Shown: positions 41,241-50,568 of the stretch, piece by piece
Numbering within the stretch: position 1 is the first letter of the stretch
Layout of the letters: each line of letters opens with the position of its first letter
Source of the DNA: Symbiodinium natans
Lineage: Eukaryota; Sar; Dinophyceae; Suessiales; Symbiodiniaceae
Direction: 5' to 3'
NCBI GenBank assembly: GCA_905221605.1
Contig: CAJNDS010002131.1
Coordinates: 240,001 to 304,000 of the forward strand
Length of the DNA: 64,000 nucleotides
Position numbers and translations under genes: made by a program
The notes under the pieces: generated by a model
Databases searched by the model: none
What the model was told of the DNA's origin: nothing
What the model saw: the letters and a program-made list of their open reading frames with translations, nothing else

Positions 41241-41312
41241 CATGACGGGGGGACGGTCCTGCGTCCCGAGCCCGAAACAGACCCAGAGGCGCGGGCAGCT
41301 TATGGCGCTCTA
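41241..41312 (+). CDS. Exon of an unknown protein (24 codons or more)
   Basis: After GTTGCGAG|: HDGGTVLRPEPETDPEARAA then YGAL and a GTGTCG donor. The frame stays open to about 41380 with a C-x-x-C (SCPHCSRKPEAAP), so the exon may be longer. A following plus exon at about 41511-41570 (HEKPRKFPKYHPSNVEPW, donor GTATGC) joins in phase 0 but is also open on minus (VPHWRDGTWETFGASRGICP). Confidence 0.48.
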
Positions 41313-41735
41313 GTGTCGTGTCCACATTGTTCCCGGAAGCCGGAAGCAGCACCCTTGCAAAGGAGCCCCTGCAGCAAACCCCAAATCCTCAATCCTCAAC
41401 CCTCAAGCCCGAATGAAGGGTTTAGATAGAGTCTACAACCCTAAACCCTGAACCCTTCTAGGGTTTCGGAAACCCGAAACCCTAAGCCCCCTTGCTTGGC
41501 GAACCCGTACTGAGGGCAGATGCCACGAGAAGCCCCGAAAGTTTCCCAAGTACCATCCCTCCAATGTGGAACCATGGGTATGCGCAAGGGACCCTAAACC
41601 CTAAACCCTACACCCTAAACCCTAAACCCTAAACCCTAAACCCTAAACCCTAAACCCTAAACCGGGTCAGGGTTTCGGGCTTAGGATTCGAACCCAAGGT
41701 CGGAACCATGGGCCCTTCATATGGAGGCCCTTCAT

Positions 41736-41948
41736 ATGGAGGTTCATGGTACCTATTAACCAATTATAACTATACTTCTAACCCCTGTTGTAAGCCCCTT
41801 AAGTGCCCTAATATGATGATAAGTACAGTACTAAGTACAGTTATACCCCTGTTATAAGCCCCTTGAGTGCTCTAATATGATTTTAAGTACAGTACTAAGT
41901 ACAGTCATACCCCTGTATTTGGTTAATAAGTACCATGAACCTCCAAGA
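41736..41948. mobile_element. Short inverted-repeat element, family C, with internal duplication
   Basis: Left GGAGGTTCATGGTACCTATT, right AATAAGTACCATGAACCTCC. The internal TAACCCC...AAGTACAGTACTAAGTACAG segment of about 65 bp is present twice. Confidence 0.85.
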
Positions 41949-42316
41949 GGGATCCGAAGTCTCAACGCTTATTTTTGTACAGTCTGTTAAGGGTTTAGGG
42001 TTCAGGGTTCAGGGTTCAGGGTTTAGGGTTTAGGGTTTAGGGTTTGGGGTTTGGGGTTTGGGGTTTGGGCTTTAGGGTCTAGGGTTTGGGTTTAGGGGTT
42101 CTATAAGGATTATATATTAAACAAGACTAGGAACCTCTCTTTGCTCTTGAGCGGGCGGGGGTATGAGGGTTTAGGGTTGCAACTGTTGCAAATAACCCTA
42201 AACCCTAAACCCTAAACCCTAAACCCTAAACCCTAAGGGTCGGGAACTTCCAGGGCCTGAGCCCTATTCGTTGTTGAATACTGGGCTCCCGAGTCCACAG
42301 TCTGGCCCAGGCCCTA

Positions 42317-42450
42317 CAGTAAACTCCAAAAAGTTGGAACATCCTGATCCCCATCCCTAAACCCTAAACCCTAAACCCCAAAAGGTAGACTACAGGGAAA
42401 TCTAGCCCCCACCATCCTCCAACCATGTTCCAACTTTTCTGGAGTTCACT
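42317..42450. mobile_element. Short inverted-repeat element, family J
   Basis: Left AACTCCAAAAAGTTGGAACA, right TGTTCCAACTTTTCTGGAGT. Relative at 52361-52475. Confidence 0.75.
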
Positions 42451-42479
42451 TTACACAGGAACCCGTAGCTAAACCCTAA

Positions 42480-42745
42480 AACCAGCCCAAAAACCTTAAA
42501 CCCCAAAACCCCTAAACCCCTAAACCCTAGCCCTAAACCCTAAACCCCCAAAACCCCAAACCCCCAAAACCCCCAAAACCCCCAAAACCCCCAAAACCCC
42601 CAAACCCCAAAACCCCAAAACCCCAAAACCCCAAAACCCCAAAACCCCAAAACCCCAAAACCCCTAAACCCCTAAACCCTAAACCCTAAACCCCCAAAAC
42701 CCCTAAACCCTAGCCCTAAACCCTAAACCCCCAAAACCCCTAAAC
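42480..42745. repeat. Variant array with a block of CCCCAAAA (ciliate-type motif)
   Basis: CCCTAAA units at both ends. In the middle are CCCCCAAAA (42550-42600) and about eight perfect CCCCAAAA units (42602-42663). Confidence 0.95.
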
Positions 42746-42762
42746 GCAGAAAAACCCTTTAC

Positions 42763-42819
42763 CCGGGCCTCGAAGAAGGGCAAAACACCGTCCGCAATCA
42801 CCGCCGCCGGTGTCAGGTG
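42763..42819 (-). CDS. Well-formed exon (19 codons), unknown protein
   Basis: Minus strand, acceptor CGGACTGCAG|, HLTPAAVIADGVLPFFEAR, donor CGG|GTAAAG. A longer version starting at CCAAG| is possible. The plus strand is less convincing. Confidence 0.5.
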
Positions 42820-43167
42820 CTGCAGTCCGAGACCTTGGAGAGAGGGCTTTTAGGGATTTTGTGGGGTTTAGGGTTTAGGGTTTCGGATTTACTTTTGCTT
42901 TTTGTTTTTATTCTTTTCTTTTTTTTTTGGGGGGGGGGGGGCTCAGGTAGGGGCTCCGAAGTACAGGCCCTTGATTTGGCTTTTTTTTTCCGTAATCGGC
43001 TTAGGGTTAATGAGGGCCCATACTTCGGATCCCTGTAAACAGGGGGAAGGGACCACATTGAGGGCCCATGGTTGCAACCTTAGATTTGTTTAGGGTTTAG
43101 GGTTTAGGGTTTTTTTTTGCCACCCGCCTAGCAGACCCCCTCTGGGATCACTCCGCAGGGAACAATC

Positions 43168-43842
43168 GTGATCTCTCGTACGCGTCTTCAGCAAAAAGGG
43201 CCCCGAGGCACCCCCATCACCCTTTCCCCCAACACAAAGGCTCAAAAGGCTCACACAACTACGACAACGGGTGCGGGTGCATCCAGGCCGGGTTCTTCAG
43301 ATCACAAGCATCACTCCATTGGCGTGGTGCGCAACCTGGAACCCCTCGACTTGAAACACTGGCTCTGTCATGCCCACATTATGACGCCCGGACCCTTGCA
43401 ACAGTGGGGACCCCAGCAATACCTCTATCCTGCGGGCATGGCCATATCGGGGCTACAGCAAAAGAAAGGCAAAGACGGGGCTTGCCAGGCATCCGTGTTG
43501 TGCCTGGGCCCCTGTAAGCGAGGACGGAGTGGCTTCTCTCGCCCTCCCTCCCTTGTTCGGAAAAACGCAACCCTCTGTGTCTGTACAACGCGCCGTCGTC
43601 CCTGGCAAACGAAACTGTTAGATCGCCTGCGCTATTATAGCCGCACTGGGGGAGACGTGGCCAGCGTTCCACACAAAGCACCAAGACACCCCAACAGCAA
43701 TCCACAACAGATCACCAGTTTCGACCGCCATGTCTCCCCCTCGGCTGCTAGTGCCCTCCTACCTGCACAATGCTCTGCTATGTGTCGGCTGCTCTCCTCT
43801 CTTGTTTGGTGCACGGACATGGTTGGCGGGACCCATTCGTAG
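43168..43842 (+). CDS. 224-codon open frame, unknown, overlapping a dispersed 60-bp repeat
   Basis: Longest repeat-poor open frame on plus. Includes NLEPLDLKHWLCHAHIMTPG and KLLDRLRYYSRTGGDVASV. Its 3' part carries the first of three copies of a 60-bp element. Minus frames of 108 and 87 codons overlap. No family recognised. May be a decayed mobile-element gene. Confidence 0.33.
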   Translation: MISRTRLQQKGPRGTPITLSPNTKAQKAHTTTTTGAGASRPGSSDHKHHSIGVVRNLEPLDLKHWLCHAHIMTPGPLQQWGPQQYLYPAGMAISGLQQKKGKDGACQASVLCLGPCKRGRSGFSRPPSLVRKNATLCVCTTRRRPWQTKLLDRLRYYSRTGGDVASVPHKAPRHPNSNPQQITSFDRHVSPSAASALLPAQCSAMCRLLSSLVWCTDMVGGTHS

Positions 43843-44052
43843 CACCAAGACACCCTAACAGCTATCCACAACAGCTCACCAGTTCTCGTCACCACCATGT
43901 CCGGCTTTGTTGACGTGAGGGCGCCGCTGTGTTCGAGTCACTGACTCCCTTGGAAGGGGGTGGGCTATAGCACCAAGGAGCGGCACCAACACACCCGAAC
44001 AGCCATCCACAACAGTTCACCAGTTTCGACCGCCACCTCCTGCCTCGACTGC
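43678..44052. repeat. Three dispersed copies of a ~60 bp repeat
   Basis: Copies at 43678-43735, 43842-43905 and 43984-44045 share CACCAA(G/C)ACACCC(C/T/G)AACAGC, ATCCACAACAG and TCACCAGTTTCGACCGCCA, spaced about 140-165 bp. Confidence 0.85.
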
Positions 44053-44377
44053 GTCTAATTACATGCACATAATTAGTGTCTTCACTTTGCTCGCGGTATG
44101 CATCGAATTAGTGCACCTAATTGACTTACCGGGGCCCCCAACAGCTACCTAGCAATTTAGGGTTTAGGGTTTAGGGTTTAGGGTTTAGGAGCTGTTTAAG
44201 GTTTAGGGCCTTTTCGGGCTGTTTCAGGGTTTGTGCTATTGGGGTCTTTCGGGTTTCGGGCTTTTGGGGCTTCAGGACATTGGGGTCCTTAGGGCTCTTG
44301 GGATGATTCGCCTTTGTTCCAGGATTTGTGTTAGGGCTTAGGGTTTAGGGTTTAGGGCTTTTAGGGCTTTTAGGGTG

Positions 44378-44747
44378 TTACGGCTTTTCAGGGCGGCTCG
44401 GGTTTTTTGTGGCCCTGTAGGCCTTCTTCAGGGTCGTAGGGCTTTTCGAGGTTTTCGGGGTTTGGGGCTGTTGCGGCTTTAGGGGTTTGTAGGGTTTTCG
44501 AGGCTTTGGGGTTCGGGTTTTGGGTTTGGGGTCGTGGGGACATGTTACCGGGTGAAGGGCTGTAGCCGCGAATGCGGGCCTCTTTGTCTCTTCGGGGAGA
44601 ATACGGGGCCCTTCGTGTGTTTCCAAACATGAAAAAACACAGAGTACAGGGCACAAACGCGAAAACGAATGTATCTGCCTCCCCTCTGTTATCCACCGTT
44701 TCGGGGCTTCGTTGCGGCATTGGAAGTTGTACCCGCCTGCCATTCAA
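44378..44747 (-). CDS. Overlapping open frames; a possible exon inside
   Basis: Two minus frames of 121 and 119 codons overlap. The most exon-like part reads THEGPRILPEETKRPAFAAT followed by a donor CCG|GTAACAT near 44545. The downstream parts of both frames are Lys/Pro-rich and follow a degenerate TTTAGGG-derived sequence, so are not credible. Confidence 0.3.
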
Positions 44748-44844
44748 GACAAGTAAACCCTAAACCCTAAACCCTAAACCCTAAACCCTAAACCCTAACC
44801 CTACACCCTAAACCCTAAGCCTCCCGGCATCCACCACTTGGCAA

Positions 44845-45135
44845 CTAGCACTACTGCTGCTCGAACTCGCTTCTGCCATTGAAAGATGTTTCGAACCCGG
44901 GGTTCCAAACATTTTTCATGCAGCGATGTGGAGCTCCACGTTGTTGCGGCGGAGCTCGGTAGGGAGGGCGCTGCGCCTTCGATCGGCCCAAACTATGTTT
45001 GCCCGCCTCGTCCCAGTTTGGCCCAGTTTGAAGCGAGCAAAAGCGCGTGTAGATCGGCGCTCGTGGGCGCCACGGCCCCACCACAGCCGCAGGAAAGACC
45101 GTGCCAGGACCCCAAGTCGGGGAGTTGATGACATG
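44845..45135. CDS. GC-rich segment open in many frames
   Basis: Open in two plus and two minus frames for 70-80 codons. The minus frame (FARFKLGQTGTRRANIVWAD) lies downstream of gene J on its strand and may be its next exon. A GGAGCTC/GAGCTCC inverted repeat is at 44930-44960. Confidence 0.3.
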
Positions 45136-45275
45136 ATGTGTGGAACTTCAGGGCTAGGAGTTTAGGTTTTAGGGTTTAGGGTGTAGGGTTTAAAGTTTAG
45201 GGCTTGGAGGTTAGGAGTTTAGGGCTTAGGGGCTTAGGGCTCAGGGCTTAGGGGTCTTGGCCTCCTAACCCAAGC

Positions 45276-45924
45276 CTGAGCCTCCGACCCATCAGCAGCC
45301 TGCGAACCACTCCTGCAGCAGCTTCTGAAGAACTAGAATGGGGTTCAGTGTTTAGGGTTTAGGGTTTAGGGCTTAGGGCTTGGGGCTTGGGGCTTGGGGT
45401 TTAGGGTTTACGGTTTAGGGTTTAGGGTTTAGGCGATTAGCTGACCTCTCGGACACTCTGCAGGGGACTGTCTGTGTCAAGTCTCTTCCCGCCGCTTCAT
45501 CAGTCCCTTTCCGAGCCCCCTCTGCAATGAACTAAGTAACATACAACAACTAAGTAACTTAAGACGACGTCATCACACAGTTTTTGGGTTTAGGGTTTAG
45601 TTTAGGGTTTAGGGTTTAGGGTCAAGTCCAAGCATTCACTAGTCAAGCTGCGTGTGAAGCGTTCCCCCTGGCAGTCACAGATCCACAAAAGTACTAGGAC
45701 CCAGAAGCTTCAACCCCAAACCCTGAAGCCTCAAAAGCCTAGAGCTCTCCACATCATCCACTCCAGCCCTGGGGCACTTAGTACCCCTATCCGCCCTTGG
45801 AAAGGACCCTAAACCCTAAACCCTAAACCCTAAACCCTGAACCCACCGGAGGTCTCTGGCCTCCCTCCTCGCCCTCGAAGAGGGCCGGGGACAGGATCTT
45901 GAGATCCAAGCATTGGAGCAGCTC
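45276..45924 (-). CDS. Gene J: four consecutive exons of an unknown protein
   Basis: Minus exons 45924-45847, 45667-45640, 45521-45446 and 45332-45276 join in frame (239 nt). Splice sites: TGCCAG| / CCG|GTGGGT; TGCCAG| / A|GTGAAT; TTCATTGCAG| / GAGAG|GTCAGC; CATTCTAG| / CTCAG|GCTTGG (a GC donor of the dinoflagellate AG|GC type). Reads ELLQCLDLKILSPALFEGEE, then GTDEAAGRDLTQTVPCRVSE and AAAGVVRRLLMGRRLR. Probably a helical, partly basic protein. No family recognised. Exons upstream may include 46207-46389 and 47010-47090. Confidence 0.6.
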
Positions 45925-45937
45925 CTGGCACCAGGGT

Positions 45938-46040
45938 TTCGGGTTCAGGGTTTAGGGTTTAGGGTTCAGGGTTCAGGGTTCAGGGTTTAGGGTTTAGGGT
46001 TTAGGGTTTAGGGTTTAGGGTTTAGGGTTTAGGGTTTAGG
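45938..46040. repeat. Telomere-type array (TTTAGGG, TTCAGGG)
   Basis: About 14 units, directly upstream (minus sense) of gene J exon 45924-45847. Confidence 0.95.
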
Positions 46041-46206
46041 GGGAGGGGGGGGGAGGGGGGATTGTAGGTTCAGGGTTTAGGGCTTGGGGCTTAGGGGTTT
46101 GTGAGATGTTCTGTGTTGAAGATTTGGGGTGGGGGGGGGGGGGGGTAAGCAATCAAGCAGGGGCTGCCCAACAATCGTTCTGAAAGGACTTTGACAGACG
46201 ATCAAT

Positions 46207-46389
46207 TTAAGACCTCAACCATGCAGCCCCCGAAGCCTCAAGCCTAATCCTTATACCGCTGGGAAGGGTTTCGCGCCTCTGGCACGCCGTGCGCGGCATC
46301 TGGCATGAACCTGGGCGCAATGCGATTGTACTTGGGACCCCTTTTTGCATCCGGACTCCCATGGGTGCTGCCAGAAACTGCCCAAGCAC
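46207..46389 (-). CDS. Open frame, possible upstream exon of gene J
   Basis: 60 codons on minus (LGQFLAAPMGVRMQKGVPST). A second minus frame is also open. The overlapping plus frame of 114 codons is Pro/Lys-rich toward its end and less convincing. Confidence 0.35.
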   Translation of the reverse strand: MLGQFLAAPMGVRMQKGVPSTIALRPGSCQMPRTACQRRETLPSGIRIRLEASGAAWLRS

Positions 46390-46692
46390 AGGCTCCGAGT
46401 GCTACTGACTGGATTCCCATCCAACCCTAAGCGCGCCCCCCACCCACTGCCCAAACCCCAGTCCCCAGTCCCGACACCCTATAAACTAACCTCAACCCAA
46501 AAACTGCCTAAAACCCTGCAATCCCTGAAGCCTGCCAAGAAACTGCCCCTCCTCCCCCCCCTTTTCTGGGCCAACAGAAACAAACCAAAAAAAGACCCTT
46601 GTCTTATCCTCAACCCTGGCACAGTTCTCGAAGTCTCAAACTCATGCCGATGTATCTACAACCTGAATCCCCATGTCTCTACAAGCTGAACT

Positions 46693-47004
46693 CCTAAACC
46701 CTGAACCCTAAACCCTGAACCCCAAACCCTAAACCCTGAACCCCGAACCCTAAACCCCAAACCCCAAACCCAAAACCCTAAACCCCAAACCCCAATAAAC
46801 CCCAAACCCTAAACCCAAAACCCTAAACCCTAGCCCTAAACCCCAAACCCCAAACCCCAAACCCTAAACCCCAAACCCCAAACCCTAAACCCTAAACCCT
46901 GAACCCTAAACCCTGGCCCTAAACCCTAAACCCTAAACCCTAAACCCTAAGCCCTAAGCCCTAAGCCCTAAACCCTAAACCCTAAACCCTAAACCCTAAG
47001 CCCT
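46693..47004. repeat. Long mixed telomere-type array (CCCTAAA, CCCCAAA, CCCTGAA, CCCTAAG)
   Basis: About 43 units in 310 bp, the longest mixed array in the window. Confidence 0.95.
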
Positions 47005-47009
47005 TGCGC

Positions 47010-47090
47010 CGCGGCGCAGACCGGCGTCGGCCGCCGAGGCGGCCTCCGCCCCCTCGCGGCGCAGGGGCAGGAGCCGAAGCGTCCGGAGCC
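47010..47090 (-). CDS. GC-rich exon candidate
   Basis: Minus, acceptor GACCTCAG|, in one frame RLRTLRLLPLRREGAEAASA with extreme third-position GC. Between facing CCCTAAA/CCCTAAG and TTTAGGG arrays, as for most exons. An Ala/Pro-rich second frame is open too. Confidence 0.38.
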
Positions 47091-47329
47091 GCCTGAGGTC
47101 GTTTAGGGTTTAGGGTTTAGGGTTTAGGGCTTAGGGCTTAGGGCTTAGGGTTTAGGGTTTAGGGTTTTTTTGTTCTTATGTTTTGTGTAGAGTCTCTATG
47201 TTACAGGGTTCTTGGCTTTTGTTTTTTAAATCTACTGTTTGCTTAGGGACGCCTTTTGTTTTTTAAATCTACCGTTTGCTTAAGGACGCCCCAGCAAAAA
47301 ACAAGATAGTACTCCCCGTATTACCCTTT

Positions 47330-47835
47330 TTCCATTGTGCATAGTGCATTGTGCGTTGTGGATTGCCCTTGTGCAATTGCATTGTCCAGTGTGCATTATT
47401 TTCTGCATTGTGCGTTCTGCATTGCGCATTGTGCATGATGCACTGTACACTGTATTGTCCATTCTGTAGTGTGCACTCTCCATCGTACATTGCATCGTGC
47501 ATCTGTGCATCAATGTGCATTGTTGTGCATTTTGCATTGTCGATGTCAACATGACACAGTGAACAGCAGAATGCACAATAGACATAGAATGCACAGTGCA
47601 CATTGCACAAATGCATAATGCACGAAGAATCAATGTACAATGCACAATGTGCGTTGTGGCGTGTGCATTGTACATTGTACATTGTACATTGTACATTGTA
47701 CATTGTACATTGTGCATTGTGCATTGTGCATTGTGCTTGTGCATTGTGCATTGTGCATTGTGCAATGTGCATTGTGCATTGTGCATTGTGCATTGTGCTG
47801 CGCATTGTGCAATCTGCATTGTGCATTGTGAATTA
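47330..47835. repeat. 7-bp satellite (GCATTGT / ACATTGT)
   Basis: GTGCATT and GTACATT units, most regular at 47640-47830 and degenerate with insertions toward both sides. Open in several frames (CTMHNAQ or IVHCALC repeats) because 7 units of 3 or 3 units of 7 keep frame. Same period as the telomere motif but unrelated sequence. Confidence 0.92.
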
Positions 47836-47859
47836 GGGAAACTGTTTTTGCTTCTTCTG

Positions 47860-48320
47860 GTGTATTCTAAAGCAATTCGTAGATTTTGCAGGTTGCGATA
47901 GTTGTAGGGTTCTTGTGGGGTGTTTGAGGGTTTCTTGCAGGGTGAATAGGGTTTCAAGACCGCTTTCTTGCAGGGTTTTACACAGGGTCCTTGTAATATG
48001 TAGCATTTCTGATAAGGTCTTACAGGGCTTCGTTGTTTTTCTATATGTGTTTAAATAGGGTTTTGCAGGGCTTCTGCGGGTTAATAGGGTTTCATGAGGT
48101 TTGAATTGGTTGTAGGGCATTCAAGGGTTTGACAGGGTTTTCTACGTCTGTATAGGGTTTTGGGTTTTTCGGGAATATAGGGCGTGCAGCGTTTAGGGTA
48201 GGATCTGGTTTGGGGCTCTAGGATTTCTTGGGCTTCAGGGTTTAGATCTTTAACATTCAGGGGCTTTTGGGGCTCTAAGGTTTCAGCGTTTTAGGGTTCA
48301 GGGCTTTGGGTTTTTAACCT
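47860..48320. other. Degenerate GGGTTTTGCAGGG-type repeat
   Basis: Loose repeats of TAGGGTTTCTTGCAGGG and TTGCAGGGTTTTACA words, about 20-30 bp apart. No gene supported. This may be a very degenerate telomere-derived array. Confidence 0.55.
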
Positions 48321-48540
48321 AGCAACCCCCAAAACAAGGCAAGGTGCTCTGTACTTCTGGTATGCGCCCCCGGAGGATTTAGGGTAGAGGGTTTTCAGGA
48401 TTTCCATGTTAGGAGACTATCTTTCTCCATACTTGGCAACCCCTCGCAGTTAGTAGTGACAGAGATGATAGAAGACAATCCGACATCCCGCACCCAAAAG
48501 ACCTCGACCCCAAACCCTTAATGCCGCAAACCCTTAAACC

Positions 48541-48661
48541 CTCCTTGGAGGTTCATGGGTAGCTATACACAGGCTGAGAAGCACCCTAAATATAGGGTTA
48601 TTCGCAAAGTTACCCTGCTTATAGTCCTACTTCAACTACAGTACCCCTGAACCTCCGAGTA
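48541..48661. mobile_element. Short inverted-repeat element, family C
   Basis: Left CTTGGAGGTTCATGGGTAGC, right GTACCCCTGAACCTCCGAG. Confidence 0.75.
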
Positions 48662-48854
48662 TAAAGTAGTATAAACCTCTAGACCTGAATGGGCCTGAGC
48701 TTGGCAGCTGTGGTCTCCATTCCCGAAAGATCCTGCTTTGTGCAGGAAGAAGAAGTTGTGAGGGGTTGGGTCTGAGGGTTTGCGCTTGAATGGCCGAGGT
48801 TAAATTAGGTTTCAGGCTTTAAGGCTTAGACGGGTTCGGGTCATGAATCCTACA

Positions 48855-48967
48855 TCTACTGTTTGCTTCAGAACCCCCCAAAACATTGAAAGATATTCTT
48901 CCTCGTGGAGTTGGTGTAGGGATTATTATCCTTTATGTTGGGGGGGGGTTCTGAAGCAAGTAGTAGT
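48855..48967. mobile_element. Short inverted-repeat element, family E
   Basis: Left CTACTGTTTGCTTCAGAACC, right GGGGTTCTGAAGCAAGTAGT. Confidence 0.8.
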
Positions 48968-48969
48968 AA

Positions 48970-50560
48970 GCCCTCGATCACCTGGGACACCGCAGAAAGG
49001 GCAGTTCCAGGGTGAGTAGTGGCTGCTTATAGTAGCATAAGATTCAGATACCCCCCTTTTATAACGGAACTACCCACATTGTACTGGAAGCAACTTTTCC
49101 GAAACCCTACGCTCCGTGAAATGAACATCTGATTTCTATACCCTGAACCCCTATATTCCGCTTAGAACCTGAATAAAAGTAAGCATTGCTCCCTCGGGCT
49201 TAAAAAAAATAAGCACAAAAACTCGATAGCGACCCTGAAACTGTCCAGGCCCCTAAACCCCCTAAATCCTAAACCCTAAACCCTAAACCCTGAACCCCGA
49301 AGGCTCACCTGTGCCCCGCTGCCATAGATCAGCCGATACCTCAGCTCCGCACGAAAGGCAGGCTTTGAGTGTTTAGGGTTGACGGTTTCGGGCTTGGGGC
49401 ACATTGCAATCCTCAAACAACCAGAGACCCTAAACCCTAAGCCCGAAACCCCAAACTCCGGTGCTTGTCTGTGGGAGGACCTGTCTTATGCCCGGGGTCT
49501 AACTCCTGAGCCCCCGAAGTTCCCAAAAAATGTAGGGCTTGGGGTCATGAGTCCAGCTCACAAAGTCAGAGCTCTTTTTTGGTCTGCGCGCCCGGGGCGG
49601 CATTTTAGCAGGTACTGCAAAACGGGACAATGATGTGGATTGGGCCCCGATAATTATTCCTAAACCCTAAACCCTAAACCCTAAACCCTAAACCCCTAAA
49701 CCCTAAACCCCTAAACCCCTAAACCCTAAAGCCTAAACCTGAATCCAGAGGCCAGGCAGCGCCAGAGACAGCGCCCGACGTAAGAACACGATGTCTGTCA
49801 AACGATTGGCCTGCGAGGCTTGCGACCCTAAACCATAAGCCTTTAGGGTTTAGGGTTTAGGGTTTAGGGTTTGGGGTTTGGGGTTTGGGGTTTAGGGTTT
49901 AGGGTTTAGGGTTTAGGGTTTAGGGTTTAGGGTTTAGGGTTTAGGGTTTAGGCTAAATCCTAAACCCTTAACCCTAGACCCTAAGCATTCCTCGTCAACC
50001 TGTTCACGAACTGAGGTTTTGAACTCTACGTCCGCGGCTTGGAGACTCCGACACTGCCCATAAGTACGACGATAGGGGCCTTAATAATTCGAATAGGGTC
50101 GGGGTTTAGGGTGTTGGGAGGTATTATCGTCTATATAGGGACCATCAGGGAATACTATTCGTAAATATTCCGAGCCCTATAATTATTCGTCAGGAAGTCG
50201 GGTTTGGGGTCAGACCAGCCCTACTGCGGTACTCGGTCACGGAGGGGTCACTGATTCATCAGAACCCTAAACCCTAAACCCTAAACCCCTAAACCCTAAA
50301 CCCTAAACCCTAAACCCTACATAGACGCTCCCAGCACAAGGCCCGCTTTTGCTGTGCGATCCCATTAGACTGCGTGGCGAAACGTCGACCCTCCGAATAT
50401 GGCCCTGGTGCTGCCTTAAGGGTCTTCAAAAGGGCCTCCGAAACGCAAGGGCACAAACTTACGGGTCCAAGGGACAACCCCTAGAATAGGGGCGTCGGTA
50501 GGGAGTTGGACCCTTGCTCTAAACCCTAAACCCTTTTGCAGCTAAACCCTAAACCCTAAA
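48970..50560. other. Stretch without a supported gene
   Basis: Open frame 49379-49633 on plus (84 codons) includes telomere-type units and is not convincing. Contains CCCTAAA at 49656-49738, a TTTAGGG array at 49846-49952, a family H element at 50068-50190 and CCCTAAA at 50264-50318. Confidence 0.55.
50068..50190. mobile_element. Short inverted-repeat element, family H
   Basis: Left ATAGGGGCCTTAATAATTCG, right AAATATTCCGAGCCCTATAA. A TTTAGGG unit lies inside. Confidence 0.7.
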
Positions 50561-50568
50561 CCCTAAAC

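Noticed and set aside
47269-47957. Cys/His/Met-rich frames of up to 225 codons (MHNAQCT repeats)
   Set aside because: Products of the 7-bp satellite, present on both strands.
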